From NCBI RefSeq assembly GCF_013368755.1, contig NC_049561.1:4650001-4714000 (forward strand): DNA of 64,000 nt, given 5' to 3'. Source of the stretch: Talaromyces rugulosus. Taxonomy: Eukaryota; Ascomycota; Eurotiomycetes; Eurotiales; Trichocomaceae. Below, piece by piece: positions 35,682 to 46,537 of this stretch; position 1 is the first letter of the stretch, and every line of letters starts with the position of its first letter. The notes under the pieces were generated by a model. That model worked only from the letters and a program-made list of their open reading frames with translations. It was not told where the DNA came from and searched no databases. Position numbers and translations under genes: made by a program.

Positions 35682-36713
35682 CTCTACCTCGGCGGCCTCT
35701 GAATCGTCCTGGGCCGCCTTGGCCACGCAAAGGTCTGTTTTGGTCCATGTGAAGATGACTAGAGTTAAATCCAACAGAGACGAGAGAATGAAGAAGAAGA
35801 AGGAAGAGACGAGAATCCCCGAAGTCGACTGCAGGCGGTCCAGACAGGGAAGGAGGGCAAACGCAGAACTGCGCTAGTCCCGTTTGGGAAATGAGGACGA
35901 AATCAATTGAAACGACGGGAACACTTGAGATAATGATTTCTACTATATTGCGGTATATCTGGTTGAGTTGTGCTTGTAGGTCTCCATACGTGTTTTACAT
36001 CATCTAGTGAAATATCCAGATGAACCTTTAATTCCACTTCACTCCCGCTGTTGTATTGATCAGCAGCTCTCACCGCACACACCTCACGTTCGATATACGT
36101 TTATGTACATATGGATATACCTTTTCTACTCAGAAATATACGAGGGGTCGATAAGCCAACATTGAAATGTGATTTGTTTCATTCGACGTCAAACTAAAAG
36201 CCTCAAGTCATCAGACTTGAGCACTGATTAAAGAAATGCCCCGCCTTAAAGCTGACACTGACGCTCCAATCAACCAGGCCGGCCCCTAAATGATGCAGGA
36301 CAGCACCCACAAACAAGGGTGATAAAGTGAGAAACGTGCTTGGATAGCAGTTCCTTTTTCGTCCACCAATTGCGCAGGTGTAGAACCCGTGGCATTTGCC
36401 GATTATACTCGATTTGGCTATATTGAATGTTTTCAACACCACTAACACAGCCCGACCTAGCATCAGCAACAATCCAAACTGATAGTTTAAGCGCATTTGC
36501 GTCTTTAGACGGTCGTTTGATTGGCTCGATTTGACCTCGGAGAAAATGTCACGAAAGACCAGCTGACGCATGACAACTCGCAATCCCTGCATTTGTTGGT
36601 TACTTGCAACTACTTAAATACGATCCCCCCCTCTTTAACTGCACTCAGATCTTCCTTTTCAGAATCTCATTTGATCTCACTGTGTTTGAAGCCTGTAAAG
36701 GAGGTAACCAAAG
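35682..36713. other. Divergent intergenic region
   Basis: About 1 kb upstream of both the helicase and the decayed esterase. The first 200 bp stay open in more than one frame and may hold the true helicase start. No other gene seen. Confidence 0.45.
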
Positions 36714-37828
36714 ATGGAAAACTACACTAAAGAAGCCCTCCTCAAGTTGGGAGAGATGGACCCAGAACTAGAAGAGGTAGGTACTGATACATATTCATCA
36801 AATATATGCTCACTTTAAACTGGGGCAGATCCTCACGGTATCACCTTTTCCCGTCGTCGACTACTCCGTTGTCCCATTGGAGATGATTCGCCAAAATATC
36901 ATTACGATGGAAAAGATGGCATGCGATGCATGTCCCACTTACGACACTAAAGAGTTCGATGTGAGTATACAAATGAGAGATGGCTATGAAAACACGATGC
37001 GCGTTATCAAGCCCTCTCCCGCCACTTCATCTGGAGGAAGCCCTCTCATCGCTTTATTCCACGGTGGCACTTTTTCGATGGGAACGAAGATACAGCTAGT
37101 CCCTTGGGCTCGTGCAATTGCTAATCTACACGGTGCAGTCACAGTTTCTCTCGAATATCGGCTAGCACCAGAGTACAAATTTCCACAGGCAGCACATGAT
37201 GCCTGGGACAGTGTGCAGTGGCTCGCTGCGAATGTTTTGGGTGTTGATCTCTCGCGTGGATTTGTCGTTGGTGGTGTTTCGTCTGGTGCCAACCTCACCC
37301 TGGTAAACCCTGGTAACAGCCCAGCGGGCTTTGAAGGAGAACCTATCTCCGCCAATAACCGGCGTTTTCGCAACGATGCCGCTGCTGTTGAACGAAAAGA
37401 CGGTACCTGAGAAATATAAAGACCTATGGATTTCTCGCGACCAGAACGCACGCGCTCCCGTGGTTAACGAGAATGAAGTTAAGTAATATGATATTTGGTA
37501 CGGGTAGGATTACTTTTTAGAGGATTATTCGCCGACCAACTCGAAGATTGGGTTTGCTGGACATCCGCTAACTCACATTCAAGCCTCGGGAATGGATCCG
37601 CTTCGAGACGATGGGATGGTATACGCCAGAGTATTGGGTAATGATGGAGTAAAAGTGATCCTAGATGCGTAGCCGGGAGTACCTCATGGGCATGTCGTTT
37701 TATGGCCGCATGTGAAAAAATCAATCAAAACTATGGTTGACTTGTTGTCCCACATTGGCCAGTTGCTGGGGAAAAACGTGGACAGACAAGTGATAGAGAA
37801 GTTGTGGAAAGCGCAGGTGGGAGTCTAG
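36714..37828 (+). pseudogene. Decayed alpha/beta hydrolase (HSL/arylacetamide-type esterase)
   Basis: A first exon (36714-36776, MENYTKEALLKLG) and an intron to 36828 lead to an intact N-terminal half: LFHGGTFSMGT (oxyanion HGG), YRLAPEYKFPQAAHDAW and the nucleophile elbow GGVSSGAN. After GANLT the frame is lost. Continuing similarity is found in other frames: VPEKYKDLWISRDQNARAP near 37402, ending in a stop at 37485; then ASGMDPLRDDGMVY (catalytic Asp) near 37590; a TAG where a codon should precede PGVPHGH (catalytic His) near 37672; and a normal-looking C-terminal helix to 37828. Several independent lesions mean that no full enzyme can be made. The well-preserved pieces suggest recent decay. 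Confidence 0.75.
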
Positions 37829-38441
37829 TTCCACGACCGTATTGTTGAATACCATAGGGTAAGGTATTCGAAGGCTATTTTACGTGTTGGGGCATACATA
37901 TGTATATTCGATCCTAATTTGCTTAGTTTAGTATTGTTATTAAGTTCAATTCCAGATCCGCAGCATTGAACCATCTTTCATAAATTGAATGACAATATCT
38001 ACCCGATGGTTTCATAGCTTAAAATGCTTGATATTTCCTTCAAGTATCTTCTTCGCAATAATGGGGCCTTCTCGCAATGGACGAGCCAGCCAGCACATAT
38101 TGACTGTCCCATTTGATACAACGTCTGCTATACGAATCGAGTCAGGCTAACCTCTGGTGGTGCCAATTATGGTACGGGACTGAATACACTAAAATTCGAA
38201 GCAATAAAACCATTTACTTACCACCATTCTAGTATTCATTTCGTTTGAAAGAAAGAAAAAAAAGCTCGATAGACGTGAAAATAACTCGGTTCACCGCATT
38301 GCCAGTTGAGGTCGTCGCGTTTTTGCTGCCTCAGGCATCCAGGCTCTAAGCGCGGCGTGGGGCAATTGCCGAAAATAGCTTCGATCTGATCATCTTTTTT
38401 CAACCCCGCTTGCACTCGAGTCTCTTCCCATTCGTACCGCC
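37829..38441. other. Intergenic, no gene
   Basis: 610 bp of mostly AT-rich DNA between the esterase relic and UBA4. The last 150 bp before 38442 are more GC-rich and probably hold the UBA4 promoter. Confidence 0.45.
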
Positions 38442-40024
38442 ATGGATATAGCAGGCCTGCAAGAAACTCACGCGTCATTGACTGCGCAGATTGCTGCTGC
38501 GGAGTCTCAGCTAGCAAACCTCAAAGAATCTCTCCATGCCACGGAAAATCTGATACGATCCGCCAATGGAGCTCGGACTGAAACTTCCCCGCAGAAATGG
38601 CCACTCTTGGAGGATGAATACAGGCGATATGGGCGCCAAATGATAGTTTCGCAGATTGGGCTACAGGGTGTGTAAAATGACAAAATATTCAAGACGTTCT
38701 AAGCTCTAGTCTTGTTTCGTCGAACTCTGCTGATAGGGTCCCTGTGACTACTTAGGCCAACTCAAACTCCGTTCGTCGTCGGTGCTTCTCGTTGGTGCTG
38801 GAGGCTTAGGATGCCCTGCTGCTTTGTATCTCGCTGGGGCCGGTGTTGGAACACTAGGCATGATTGATGGAGACCAGGTCGAAGAATCAAATCTTCATCG
38901 CCAGGTACTACATCGGACCAAGAACGTTGGGAAGTACAAGGTGGACAGCGCGATTCAATACCTTGAAGAGTGAGATTGATGTCTCCCCACAACGTTTATA
39001 AAGTCTTACACCTTTCTACCCTAGACTTAACCCCCATCCGACGTATATTGCTCATCGTGAACACCTCTCCTCCCAGAACGCGCCAGATATTTTCGAGAAA
39101 TATGACGTGATATTGGACTGCACGGATAATCCTGCTACACGGTATTTGATATCAGACACTGCAGTTATTTTAGGGAAACCGGTTGTGTCGGCTTCAGCCC
39201 TGCGCACAGATGGACAGCTCATGGTGCTGAACAATCCTCCCAATGCACCAGGAGATTTGTCTGGGGGCCCTTGCTATCGATGTGTCTTTCCGAAACCTCC
39301 GCCGGCGGAAAGCGTTGTTAGCTGTGCAGATGGAGGAATTATTGGTCCGGTAGTCGGCACAATGGGTGTGCTACAAGCTCTAGAAACGATAAAGGTCATT
39401 ACCAAACAGCCAGTCGAAGAGACGCAAGAGCCCACCGCCAGTGACCACCCTGCGCTCCATATTTTTTCAGCCTATAGCAATCCTCCGTTTCGCACAATTC
39501 GTCTCCGAGGCCGACGCGCAAACTGTGCGGTTTGCTCGTCAAATGCAACTGTCACACTACACACCTTGCAGTCTGGCTCGACCGATTATGTGCAGTTCTG
39601 CGGATCCGCATATCCTCCTCAGCTTCTATCTGCCCAAGAGCGAATTTCAGCCGACGAATATAAGCAAATTTTGGAAACCAAGCAATCCTGTACTGTCATC
39701 GATGTGCGCGACCAAACCCAATTCGGCATATGCAAACTTGAAAATAGTATCAATATTCCCATTACCCAGCTCATGAATGAAACTGCTACAACAAACGTCG
39801 ATGTCACAGAACGCCTGCGGTCTTTGCTTCCTCCAAATACCCCAGCAGTGGACGACAAGGATCCGATTTACTTCGTCTGCCGGCTAGGTAATGATTCCCA
39901 ACTTGCGGTCCAAAAGTTCAAAGAGCTAGGTCTCGACCGAAACGGCGAACGATTTATCGGGGACATTCGTGGGGGTTTTAAATCATGGAAATCGGACGTT
40001 GACCCTGAATGGCCAGAGTATTAA
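38442..40024 (+). CDS. UBA4: Adenylyltransferase and sulfurtransferase UBA4/MOCS3
   Basis: E1-like enzyme that adenylates and thiolates the C-terminus of Urm1 (tRNA 2-thiolation, urmylation) and the small molybdopterin synthase subunit. It acts in the cytoplasm. Exons 38442-38667, 38756-38969 and 39025-40024 give 479 residues. A short coiled-coil N-terminus ([20 protein letters not shown]) precedes [15 protein letters not shown]. The ATP-binding fold is [19 protein letters not shown] with [14 protein letters not shown]. Zinc CxxC pairs are PCYRC and NCAVC. The catalytic cysteine lies in [15 protein letters not shown]. The C-terminal rhodanese domain has [13 protein letters not shown] and an active-site loop with the Cys of YFVCRLGND, then DIRGGFKSW. 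It ends convergently 47 bp from the P450. Confidence 0.95.
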
Positions 40025-40071
40025 TCTAGTGAAGGCAAAAAAAAAATATGCTGAATAATTATATTTCAATT

Positions 40072-41886
40072 CTACCTGCCACCCAATACGTCTCTCCTTC
40101 TAAGCCTGACACGGACGTCTGTTGCAGGCACAACTGCGCCACTTCCCCCTTTGTGGCCTGGATGCTTCCAAGGCTTGGGCTTTCCAGACTCGTCAATATA
40201 CTCGATATCCCAGCAGGTGATAACAGCAGCAACGAAAATGAGAACTTCCGACTCGGCAAATTTCCTTCCCTTGCACATACTAGCACCACCACCCCAAGGG
40301 AGCATGGTCTTGTACTCCACTTTGACTCTCTCTTTGGCCTCTGCTTCGGTGTCATTCTCTTCGAATAGTTGATCACCTTTTTGGGATTTCTGGCCCTTTT
40401 CTGTCCAGAAACGGCGCGCGTCGAATGATTCCGGATTTGGGAAATAGCGCTCGTCCATTTGATGGGCGCCATGAGGTAGAACAATATATTCCCCCTTTCT
40501 GAAAACGTATGTTTGGGGGACATCATGGTTGAAGATTCTCGCGTCCTCGGCCGATTCTGTCAGCGTGAAATCCTCGTTGACGTATCGGAATAGCATCGCG
40601 CCTGACTCCCAACGCATTGTTTCAAGAAAGGCTCCCTGCAAAAGAGTGCAGTGTTTCTGAATACTCGGCAAGTCAATATCGAGGGAGGGCTGTCCCTTAT
40701 TACCGTCCTCCTGTCTTAGTTTGACATGGGGTTCGATTTCCGCACGAATTTCACTCAATAGTGTTGGATTGGCGAAGATATGGAATATCATCCAGAAGGT
40801 TACTTGGTTGGCGTTGACATTCAGCGCCCACAGAACAATACTATCAGAGACAGCACCAAGCCAACCTTGATCAGATTCTGGTTTCGAGACATCAAAGTCG
40901 CCAGCCTTAGCAAATGACTGGATTCGATCATGGATAATATTGCTAGTCTCGTCAATACGGCTCCATGCCGGGCCTGGATCAATGCCACGCTGATACTTGT
41001 AATATGCTATATGGTGCTCCCGGATGGCAGCGATTACTCGACTCCGAGCAGCGGTGGCCCGACGAAGTGGTGATGTCCATCGTGGCAGAGGCGAGAGCAG
41101 CAGAGCAAAGTTTTCATCGAGGGTAAACAGATCAGGAAGCAAATCCGGGTATTGATCGAGGATGTCAGGACCCATCAGAATAGTGATTGCCAAGTGACCG
41201 ACAAAATCCCTGAGTAGAGTATGCAAAGAAGCCTCTGCAATTCCCGGGCCTGGAACCTGGATGCTAGCGGCTCGCTCCCACGATTTCTGGCTAGCGGTCG
41301 AGGTGGTAAACGTGGTGAGATCGCACACGCGACTGTTTACACCACTGATCAAAGTCGACAGCGCCGGCTGAAGAAAAGACTCTCGCATCATGCCATGCAC
41401 AATCTTCTGCGTGTGGTTCCAAAGCAGATCCTGGTCCATTTTTCGAATCAGCTGCCGCTCGTCACCAAACACCGTTTCCATCAACTGGAAGAAAAACGGC
41501 TCCCCGCTGAATTTATTTGTGTATTTCGGGTTGATCGATACGAGATGAATTAGAGACGGTGCGATAAAGTAGTGATTTTTTGTGGAGGCGCCCATATACA
41601 GTGTGAAAACCGAGTATTTAGGATATCGAGCCGCCAGCGAGGGGACAAATCCGGCGTAGGATAGCGCTTGAGAGACGACATGGCCGATGACAGGGATGGT
41701 CGGCGTGATGACCGGCGGCTCTTGAGGGTGAGGCGATGTGCCCACGCTGCTTTGCTGCTGTCGTCCGCGAACGTGTCGCGCTACGAGATAGACAGCGAGG
41801 AGAGTGAGCACAGTGAGATAAGGATGCGAGAGGGCTGCTGTCTGGAGGACATGGTTGTCACCACGGAGCTCAATGAGTCCTGGCAT
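40072..41886 (-). CDS. Cytochrome P450 (CYP7/CYP8-like fungal class)
   Basis: Haem monooxygenase of 604 residues in one exon. An N-terminal hydrophobic anchor (YLTVLTLLAVYLVARHV) is followed by ITPTIPVIGHVV. The usual AGxDT of helix I is replaced by WALNVNANQVTFWMIF, a pattern typical of the CYP7/8-like group, where Asn replaces the acid-alcohol pair. The ExxR is in ETMRWES. The haem loop is PWGGGASMCKGRKFAESE. An unusually long acidic insert (QLFEENDTEAEAKERVK) precedes the haem loop. The neighbouring FAD monooxygenase, regulators and MhpA-like gene suggest a shared oxidation pathway. A palindromic CCGTAATTACGG lies about 210 bp upstream. Confidence 0.92.
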   Translation of the reverse strand: MPGLIELRGDNHVLQTAALSHPYLTVLTLLAVYLVARHVRGRQQQSSVGTSPHPQEPPVITPTIPVIGHVVSQALSYAGFVPSLAARYPKYSVFTLYMGASTKNHYFIAPSLIHLVSINPKYTNKFSGEPFFFQLMETVFGDERQLIRKMDQDLLWNHTQKIVHGMMRESFLQPALSTLISGVNSRVCDLTTFTTSTASQKSWERAASIQVPGPGIAEASLHTLLRDFVGHLAITILMGPDILDQYPDLLPDLFTLDENFALLLSPLPRWTSPLRRATAARSRVIAAIREHHIAYYKYQRGIDPGPAWSRIDETSNIIHDRIQSFAKAGDFDVSKPESDQGWLGAVSDSIVLWALNVNANQVTFWMIFHIFANPTLLSEIRAEIEPHVKLRQEDGNKGQPSLDIDLPSIQKHCTLLQGAFLETMRWESGAMLFRYVNEDFTLTESAEDARIFNHDVPQTYVFRKGEYIVLPHGAHQMDERYFPNPESFDARRFWTEKGQKSQKGDQLFEENDTEAEAKERVKVEYKTMLPWGGGASMCKGRKFAESEVLIFVAAVITCWDIEYIDESGKPKPWKHPGHKGGSGAVVPATDVRVRLRRRDVLGGR

Positions 41887-42197
41887 CGTGACAATCTGCG
41901 TCTATCCAAGTCTCAGAGAGCTACCCTGGCAGTATCGCTATATTTGCCGGCGATGCCGGCAACGCTAGAGCTATCTATTATTATTATTTTTCCCAACACT
42001 CCAGATAATCTCCAATTTATTTTCCATACAGCGAGCGGGGAAAGCTTCGGGCTAAAATGGAACCAAGAGTCTAACACATTGCCGCGCATGTTCTATTCCG
42101 TAATTACGGTATATACAGGTACTGTATTCAATACGTACCAGAAAATACGTAACAAACTGGCCAACTTTCCCCAACCATCCCCATTTCGCCCAACTAA
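41887..42197. promoter_or_regulatory. P450 promoter with CCGTAATTACGG palindrome
   Basis: 311 bp between two leftward genes. The perfect 12-bp palindrome at 42098-42109 has the CCG-N6-CGG form expected for a dimeric Zn2Cys6 regulator site. AT-rich sequence with TATA-like stretches lies near 41980. No gene. Confidence 0.5.
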
Positions 42198-43717
42198 TCA
42201 GAGATTTGCTTCTCGAATTTCCTTGGCACGTTTGTTGTACTGCAAAACCCTCTCGCCGTCTTCATGCCACCCATCAATCTTTTCCGCCAAACTTAGGCCT
42301 TTAAGCGATCTATTCAGCCACGTTTGGCGGTCCGTAGTAGGAAGACTCGAGATGAATGCCTGAGCCTCTTCATCCGCTTTGAGTTGCGACCTGCAGGCGA
42401 AATTGGCGAGACCAACAACAGGAGAAGCGCGAGCAGCCCGGCTCACGGCGTATTTTGCGAGCGCTTTCTCGACTTTGTCGAGAGGGATGGGGCTTGTCTC
42501 TGAAAGGGGGCGGTCAAGATCGTTTTTCTCGAGCTCATTGAGGCGGTTTATGAAGCAGGCGACAGATTCCATGGCCAGGTTGGCGCCCATTGCGGCGTGC
42601 GGCACCATCTATGAAGCTCTGTCAGATGCTGTTATAACCCAAGGATGGAGTGTCAAACATGCCTTGTGGCCTGAATCACCAATGAGGACCATTCTTCCGT
42701 TGAACCAAGTATTAACCACACCCTCCTGCAACGGTGTCATGACGGCCGTCTTTCTATTGGCATAAATATCGGCAAAAACAACGCCATCTGTGACTGTGAG
42801 ATCAGAAACCCTTGAGCAGATCTCGTCGGTATCTTCTTGGGTATGTAGCTGCTTTTCTCCGTACGGGATCTTCTTGCCCATGTCTTCAAACACGAACCAG
42901 AAGATTAGACCACCATGTCCGGTGAAAATTAGTGTAGATATATCCTTCTGGTAAATCGAGAAATAACGGCCTTGGTCAACACCTTTGACGGGGCTCGAAA
43001 TACCATAGACACATGAAAATCTTGTGGCCAGATCTAGGCAAGGTATGGCTATTAGCTGCCTGTCTCAGCCATTTTTCTACCAATGGCTTACAGTACGGGT
43101 TCGACGACACAGGTTGAATCGCATTCATTGCCTTTCGAACAAAACTATGGACGCCATCGGCACCAACGACAATGTCACAAGTGAACGAACTCCCATCTTT
43201 CCCCACGACTGTTGCTTTATCTTCATCCGACATGACAGACACGACTTCTTTGTGCTCATGGATGTTGCTCTTATCCTTGATATGTCCGTAGAGGTGCTGA
43301 AGAAATCGTGTTCGCTCCACGAAAAGTGGATAATACCCGACTCTAGGAAACCAATTTTAGCTATCGAATGTAATACGCAATTTTTGTCTTTAAAAAAAAA
43401 ACTCACTCATCCACCTGTGATCTCATCGCGGTGGTAGACGTATACAGCGTTCCATCCCTATCCCGGTGATCCCATCTGTCATGAGGGATACAGTACTGTG
43501 TCAGCTCGGGATATAGTCCCAATTGATCGAGAATCCGGAGTCCACTTGGTACGAGGCCAACACCTGCACCGACATCTTCCACAATACATCGCTTCTCCCA
43601 TAAAATGTACGAGATACCGACTTGGTCGAGATAGTTTGCGAGCGTCAGACCGGCAACGCCGCCACCAATGATACCAATTGTGACATGGCGGTTTTGATTA
43701 GACTGGCGAATGCCCAT
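42198..43717 (-). CDS. FAD-dependent aromatic monooxygenase
   Basis: Group A flavin hydroxylase of about 447 residues. Exons from the right: 43407-43717, 43092-43342, 42663-43033 and 42198-42608. The start MGIRQSNQNRHV leads into the FAD fold IGIIGGGVAGLTLANYL. The DG motif is DIVVGADGVHSFVR. The second FAD motif RMVLIGDSGHK is completed across an intron by MVPHAAMGANLAMES. That intron (42609-42662) starts with GC rather than GT. It resembles meroterpenoid/aromatic epoxidases and hydroxylases of fungal clusters (salicylate-hydroxylase superfamily). Its position beside P450, regulators, a dioxygenase relic and an MhpA-like enzyme suggests ring hydroxylation. Substrate unknown. Confidence 0.9.
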
Positions 43718-44287
43718 TTTGTGTGTTGATATTGTTGTAAATCTTATCAAGACAGAAGCTGATTTAAAAAGGCTTAACGCTAAATTCTCGGACTGATGAA
43801 TTTAGAGTTAACTCGTAGTATCTGGGATAGTTTAACTCATCCGTGTTTATAAGATATTGTGTCCCTGAGTATCCTCTGTTGTTTTCATATCAAAATTTGA
43901 ACTTGTTCCGTGTTTTTCCATCTTTTCCGCAACTACGTGTAATTACAGATCGGATTTAGCTGTTAGGAACATCGAGGCTAATAGATCCTTCCGAGTGGGG
44001 GGTGTTTCCAGCTGAAATCCGGCGTTTTCGCTCTCCCTAGGCCGGCCGTTAGGCAGGGGCGACAAGCCGAGTGTAGGTCCTTTAGCTTATCTACTAATCA
44101 AATTTCGGGGCCAGTGGAGCGTGGGGAGCATGTGGAAAAGTTGGGAGATGCTTTCTTGGGGAAACGTGATACACGATGCCAGGCATCGGCATCTTGTGAT
44201 GTTACGGGTCTTCAGTGTCCAAGTACGTGAATAGATAAAATAAATTACAATAGAATTCAAGACTATCTTTGTATATATCAATCATAT
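43718..44287. other. Spacer/promoter of FAD monooxygenase
   Basis: 570 bp with no gene. The GC-rich block around 44030-44070 (ccctaggccggccgttagg) contains CGG/CCG triplets that could be regulator sites. Confidence 0.4.
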
Positions 44288-46008
44288 TTACACATTTCCT
44301 GTCTGTGATGCCAACTGCTCTAGATTTGTCGCCATGTCCAAACAGCACGGCCAATGCATTCCGCGAAGCTCCTTGACAAAAAGATGCAATACCATCATCG
44401 ATCCATGAGATCGGGATCCTTGGCGTGAACAGATATCGTACCAAACAACAAGAGCAGCCATGTAGAGGATAACAGGCAGCCACACCGCAGCCGGAGTAGA
44501 ACGGGCAGAGATATGCTCGAGCAACAGCCACGCGTGGTGGGATGCCTGAGTGCGCTCATTTTCGTCGTCAGATGTGGTAGCCGTTGTGTGAGTGAGGCCT
44601 TGCAGGTCTTTGCGACTCTTCTTTTGTTTTCTTCGGTAACCTGCTACATCCGGTAGAGACTCGAGATTCTTGAATAGCAGATACATCTCGCAAAAATGAT
44701 AGAATGCCTTTAATTCCGGAGAGGCCTGGTCCATATACTCTGCTTTCCACCGGCGGAGCGTCCGTTGTATCGATTTCAAGTGACCTACAGAGTTTGCCGA
44801 GGCCGAGTCTCCAGAGAAACAGGCCTGATGCGAATCATTAAACATCATGGTTCTCCATACCTGCTCTTCGCTAAAGATGAGCAGCAGAAGCAGGAGGGCA
44901 TCCTCCTCTGAATAGGGGAGCCATTGGGCCCTGGACGAGCCAAATATAGTGGTGGACAGCAATTGCGAAAATGAGCCGTTCTGTGGGAAACAGGGAACAT
45001 CTGCCAGCGAGCGAGCAATGGATGCTGGCACTCCAAAATGCAAGGACCGTACCGTGTCGATTAATAGCGCATACGTGATCAGCGATCTTGTGTTATAGAT
45101 CAGACTTTAGTTTCATTGGAATGGAGACTATGAGACTTACCTCCCATGTGTGATTTCCTGGCGGTTGTCACTGCTGTAAAGCCTTTTCATCATCTATGTA
45201 ATAATTAGCCCAGTTCAACAATATATATATATGTATGTATGTATATAACTTACCCCATTGGGGAATCCCCGTGTAATATTAGTATGCCGCCACGTGTCTG
45301 TATTATGGATCATTGCTGCCACCGTCTGTTGAATCAGACCCTGTACGCATAATTTTGATTAGCAATTTTCATACGTCGATGCTTCATCTCGGCTGTTCAA
45401 GGACCATACGGCAAGAATGACATGGTGGTTACGTGCTCTGCGATTGTCGAGAGCCAAGCCGGCAAACATGGAACGAGCACTCAGACGACATAGCCAGGCT
45501 CCGTTCACGGTGTCTCCAATGCTGATACTACCGAGGGCTGCAGCTGCAAGCGATAGACACTGTTCGGTCAATGAAACAGAGTCGGCAGAAATTCCGTTCA
45601 GAAAATGCAACTGGGTATGAACATTTGCAAGATACAACCGACTGAGGCGCTCTACCTCCTCGTTTAAAGGCGGTTGAGCAACGGATTCAAAGTAGCTAGT
45701 TGGGAAAGATGGCTTCAGGATAGTCGTCGTCAACCCAAAATATCCGTAACAAAGAGGTGTTCATTTTGTCTTACTCGAGAATTAGAGGGCGACGTCAAAG
45801 TGCGCAGCAATTCAGGGGGCGCAGAGGCAAGATAGTCGGTGCAACGCGACTGATGCTGCGACAACAGGGCTGCTTTGAACGCAGGAAGCAACCTCTGGTC
45901 GTCCACGTCCTGATCATGCTGACCATCCAGTCGGCCGGGATTGCGCTGGCCTGTCCACAGGTCTCCTGAAACCACATCCATCTCATGGTCAAAATGCGTC
46001 TGCGTCAT
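44288..46008 (-). CDS. Fungal-specific transcription factor-like protein, probable frame fault
   Basis: Exons from the right: 45775-46008, 45375-45712, 45254-45340, 45141-45193 and 44288-45086. The product resembles the regulatory (ligand-sensing, middle homology) domain of zinc-cluster factors: SLTEQCLSLAAAALGSISIG, WLCRLSARSMFAGLALD, MIHNTDTWRHTNITRGFP, ITYALLIDTVRSLHFGVPAS and LLLLLLIFSEEQVW. No DNA-binding zinc cluster is visible upstream. Every junction keeps frame except exon 2 to exon 3: a good donor (gtatga at 45374) and acceptor (tacag at 45341) leave the message one base short. Upstream, another open frame of about 66 codons ends in ATGA overlapping the presumed start. The gene may be a recent pseudogene or use an unusual splice. 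Confidence 0.65.
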
Positions 46009-46537
46009 TTGAGGCCGCGGCGGGCCATTGCCCGAGTCTCCGAGAACGACTCCTCACGTGGCAGACAGCAAGCTAACAAATTAGCGATAGTAGATAGTGC
46101 TGACTGTGCCTCGTGCACTGCAAAGATTGGCCCGGGCAAGTTGTATGTGGTGTGGTGGGCGAGAGCTGTCGTCAGCTGGCAATAACTCTGGCCGATCCCC
46201 CACTCGGCTGGAAGTCATGATCCCCCACTGCTGGCCGGGCCGGCTCGACAAGGCTTTCTGTCAACAACAATCCACATCCTCAAGCCTTCACCAGTGTCAC
46301 GTCGGTTTTGGCTCGTACCGGCTCGGAATTTGCGTGCCTACCTGCCATGGATCTAGCTGAAATACCTACGCGTCCTTGTTCACCGGCTTCGGCTGCGGTA
46401 TTATACATATATATATTCAGAGGAAATGGAGGTCTACTCACTCCCTGCAGTTAATCTCATCAACCAAAAGCTTATTGAGTAGGGTTTTTACTGAGGAATC
46501 ATCTCTGTTTCCCTAATCCGATTGTGAAATATCCACC
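46009..46537. other. Spacer with a possible broken 5' part of the regulator
   Basis: On the minus strand, 46005-46208 is open without an ATG and encodes a segment with CQLTTALAHHTTYNLPGP and SALSTIANLLACC. This faintly resembles the helical mid-part of AflR-type regulators. It ends in ATGA, where the ATG is the presumed start of the regulator frame. The right end (46390-46537) reads as a promoter with tatatatatt for the rightward relic. Tentative. Confidence 0.3.

Noticed and set aside
45219..45247. TA/TATG microsatellite considered as a functional element
   Set aside because: It lies within an intron of the regulator gene and is a simple repeat.
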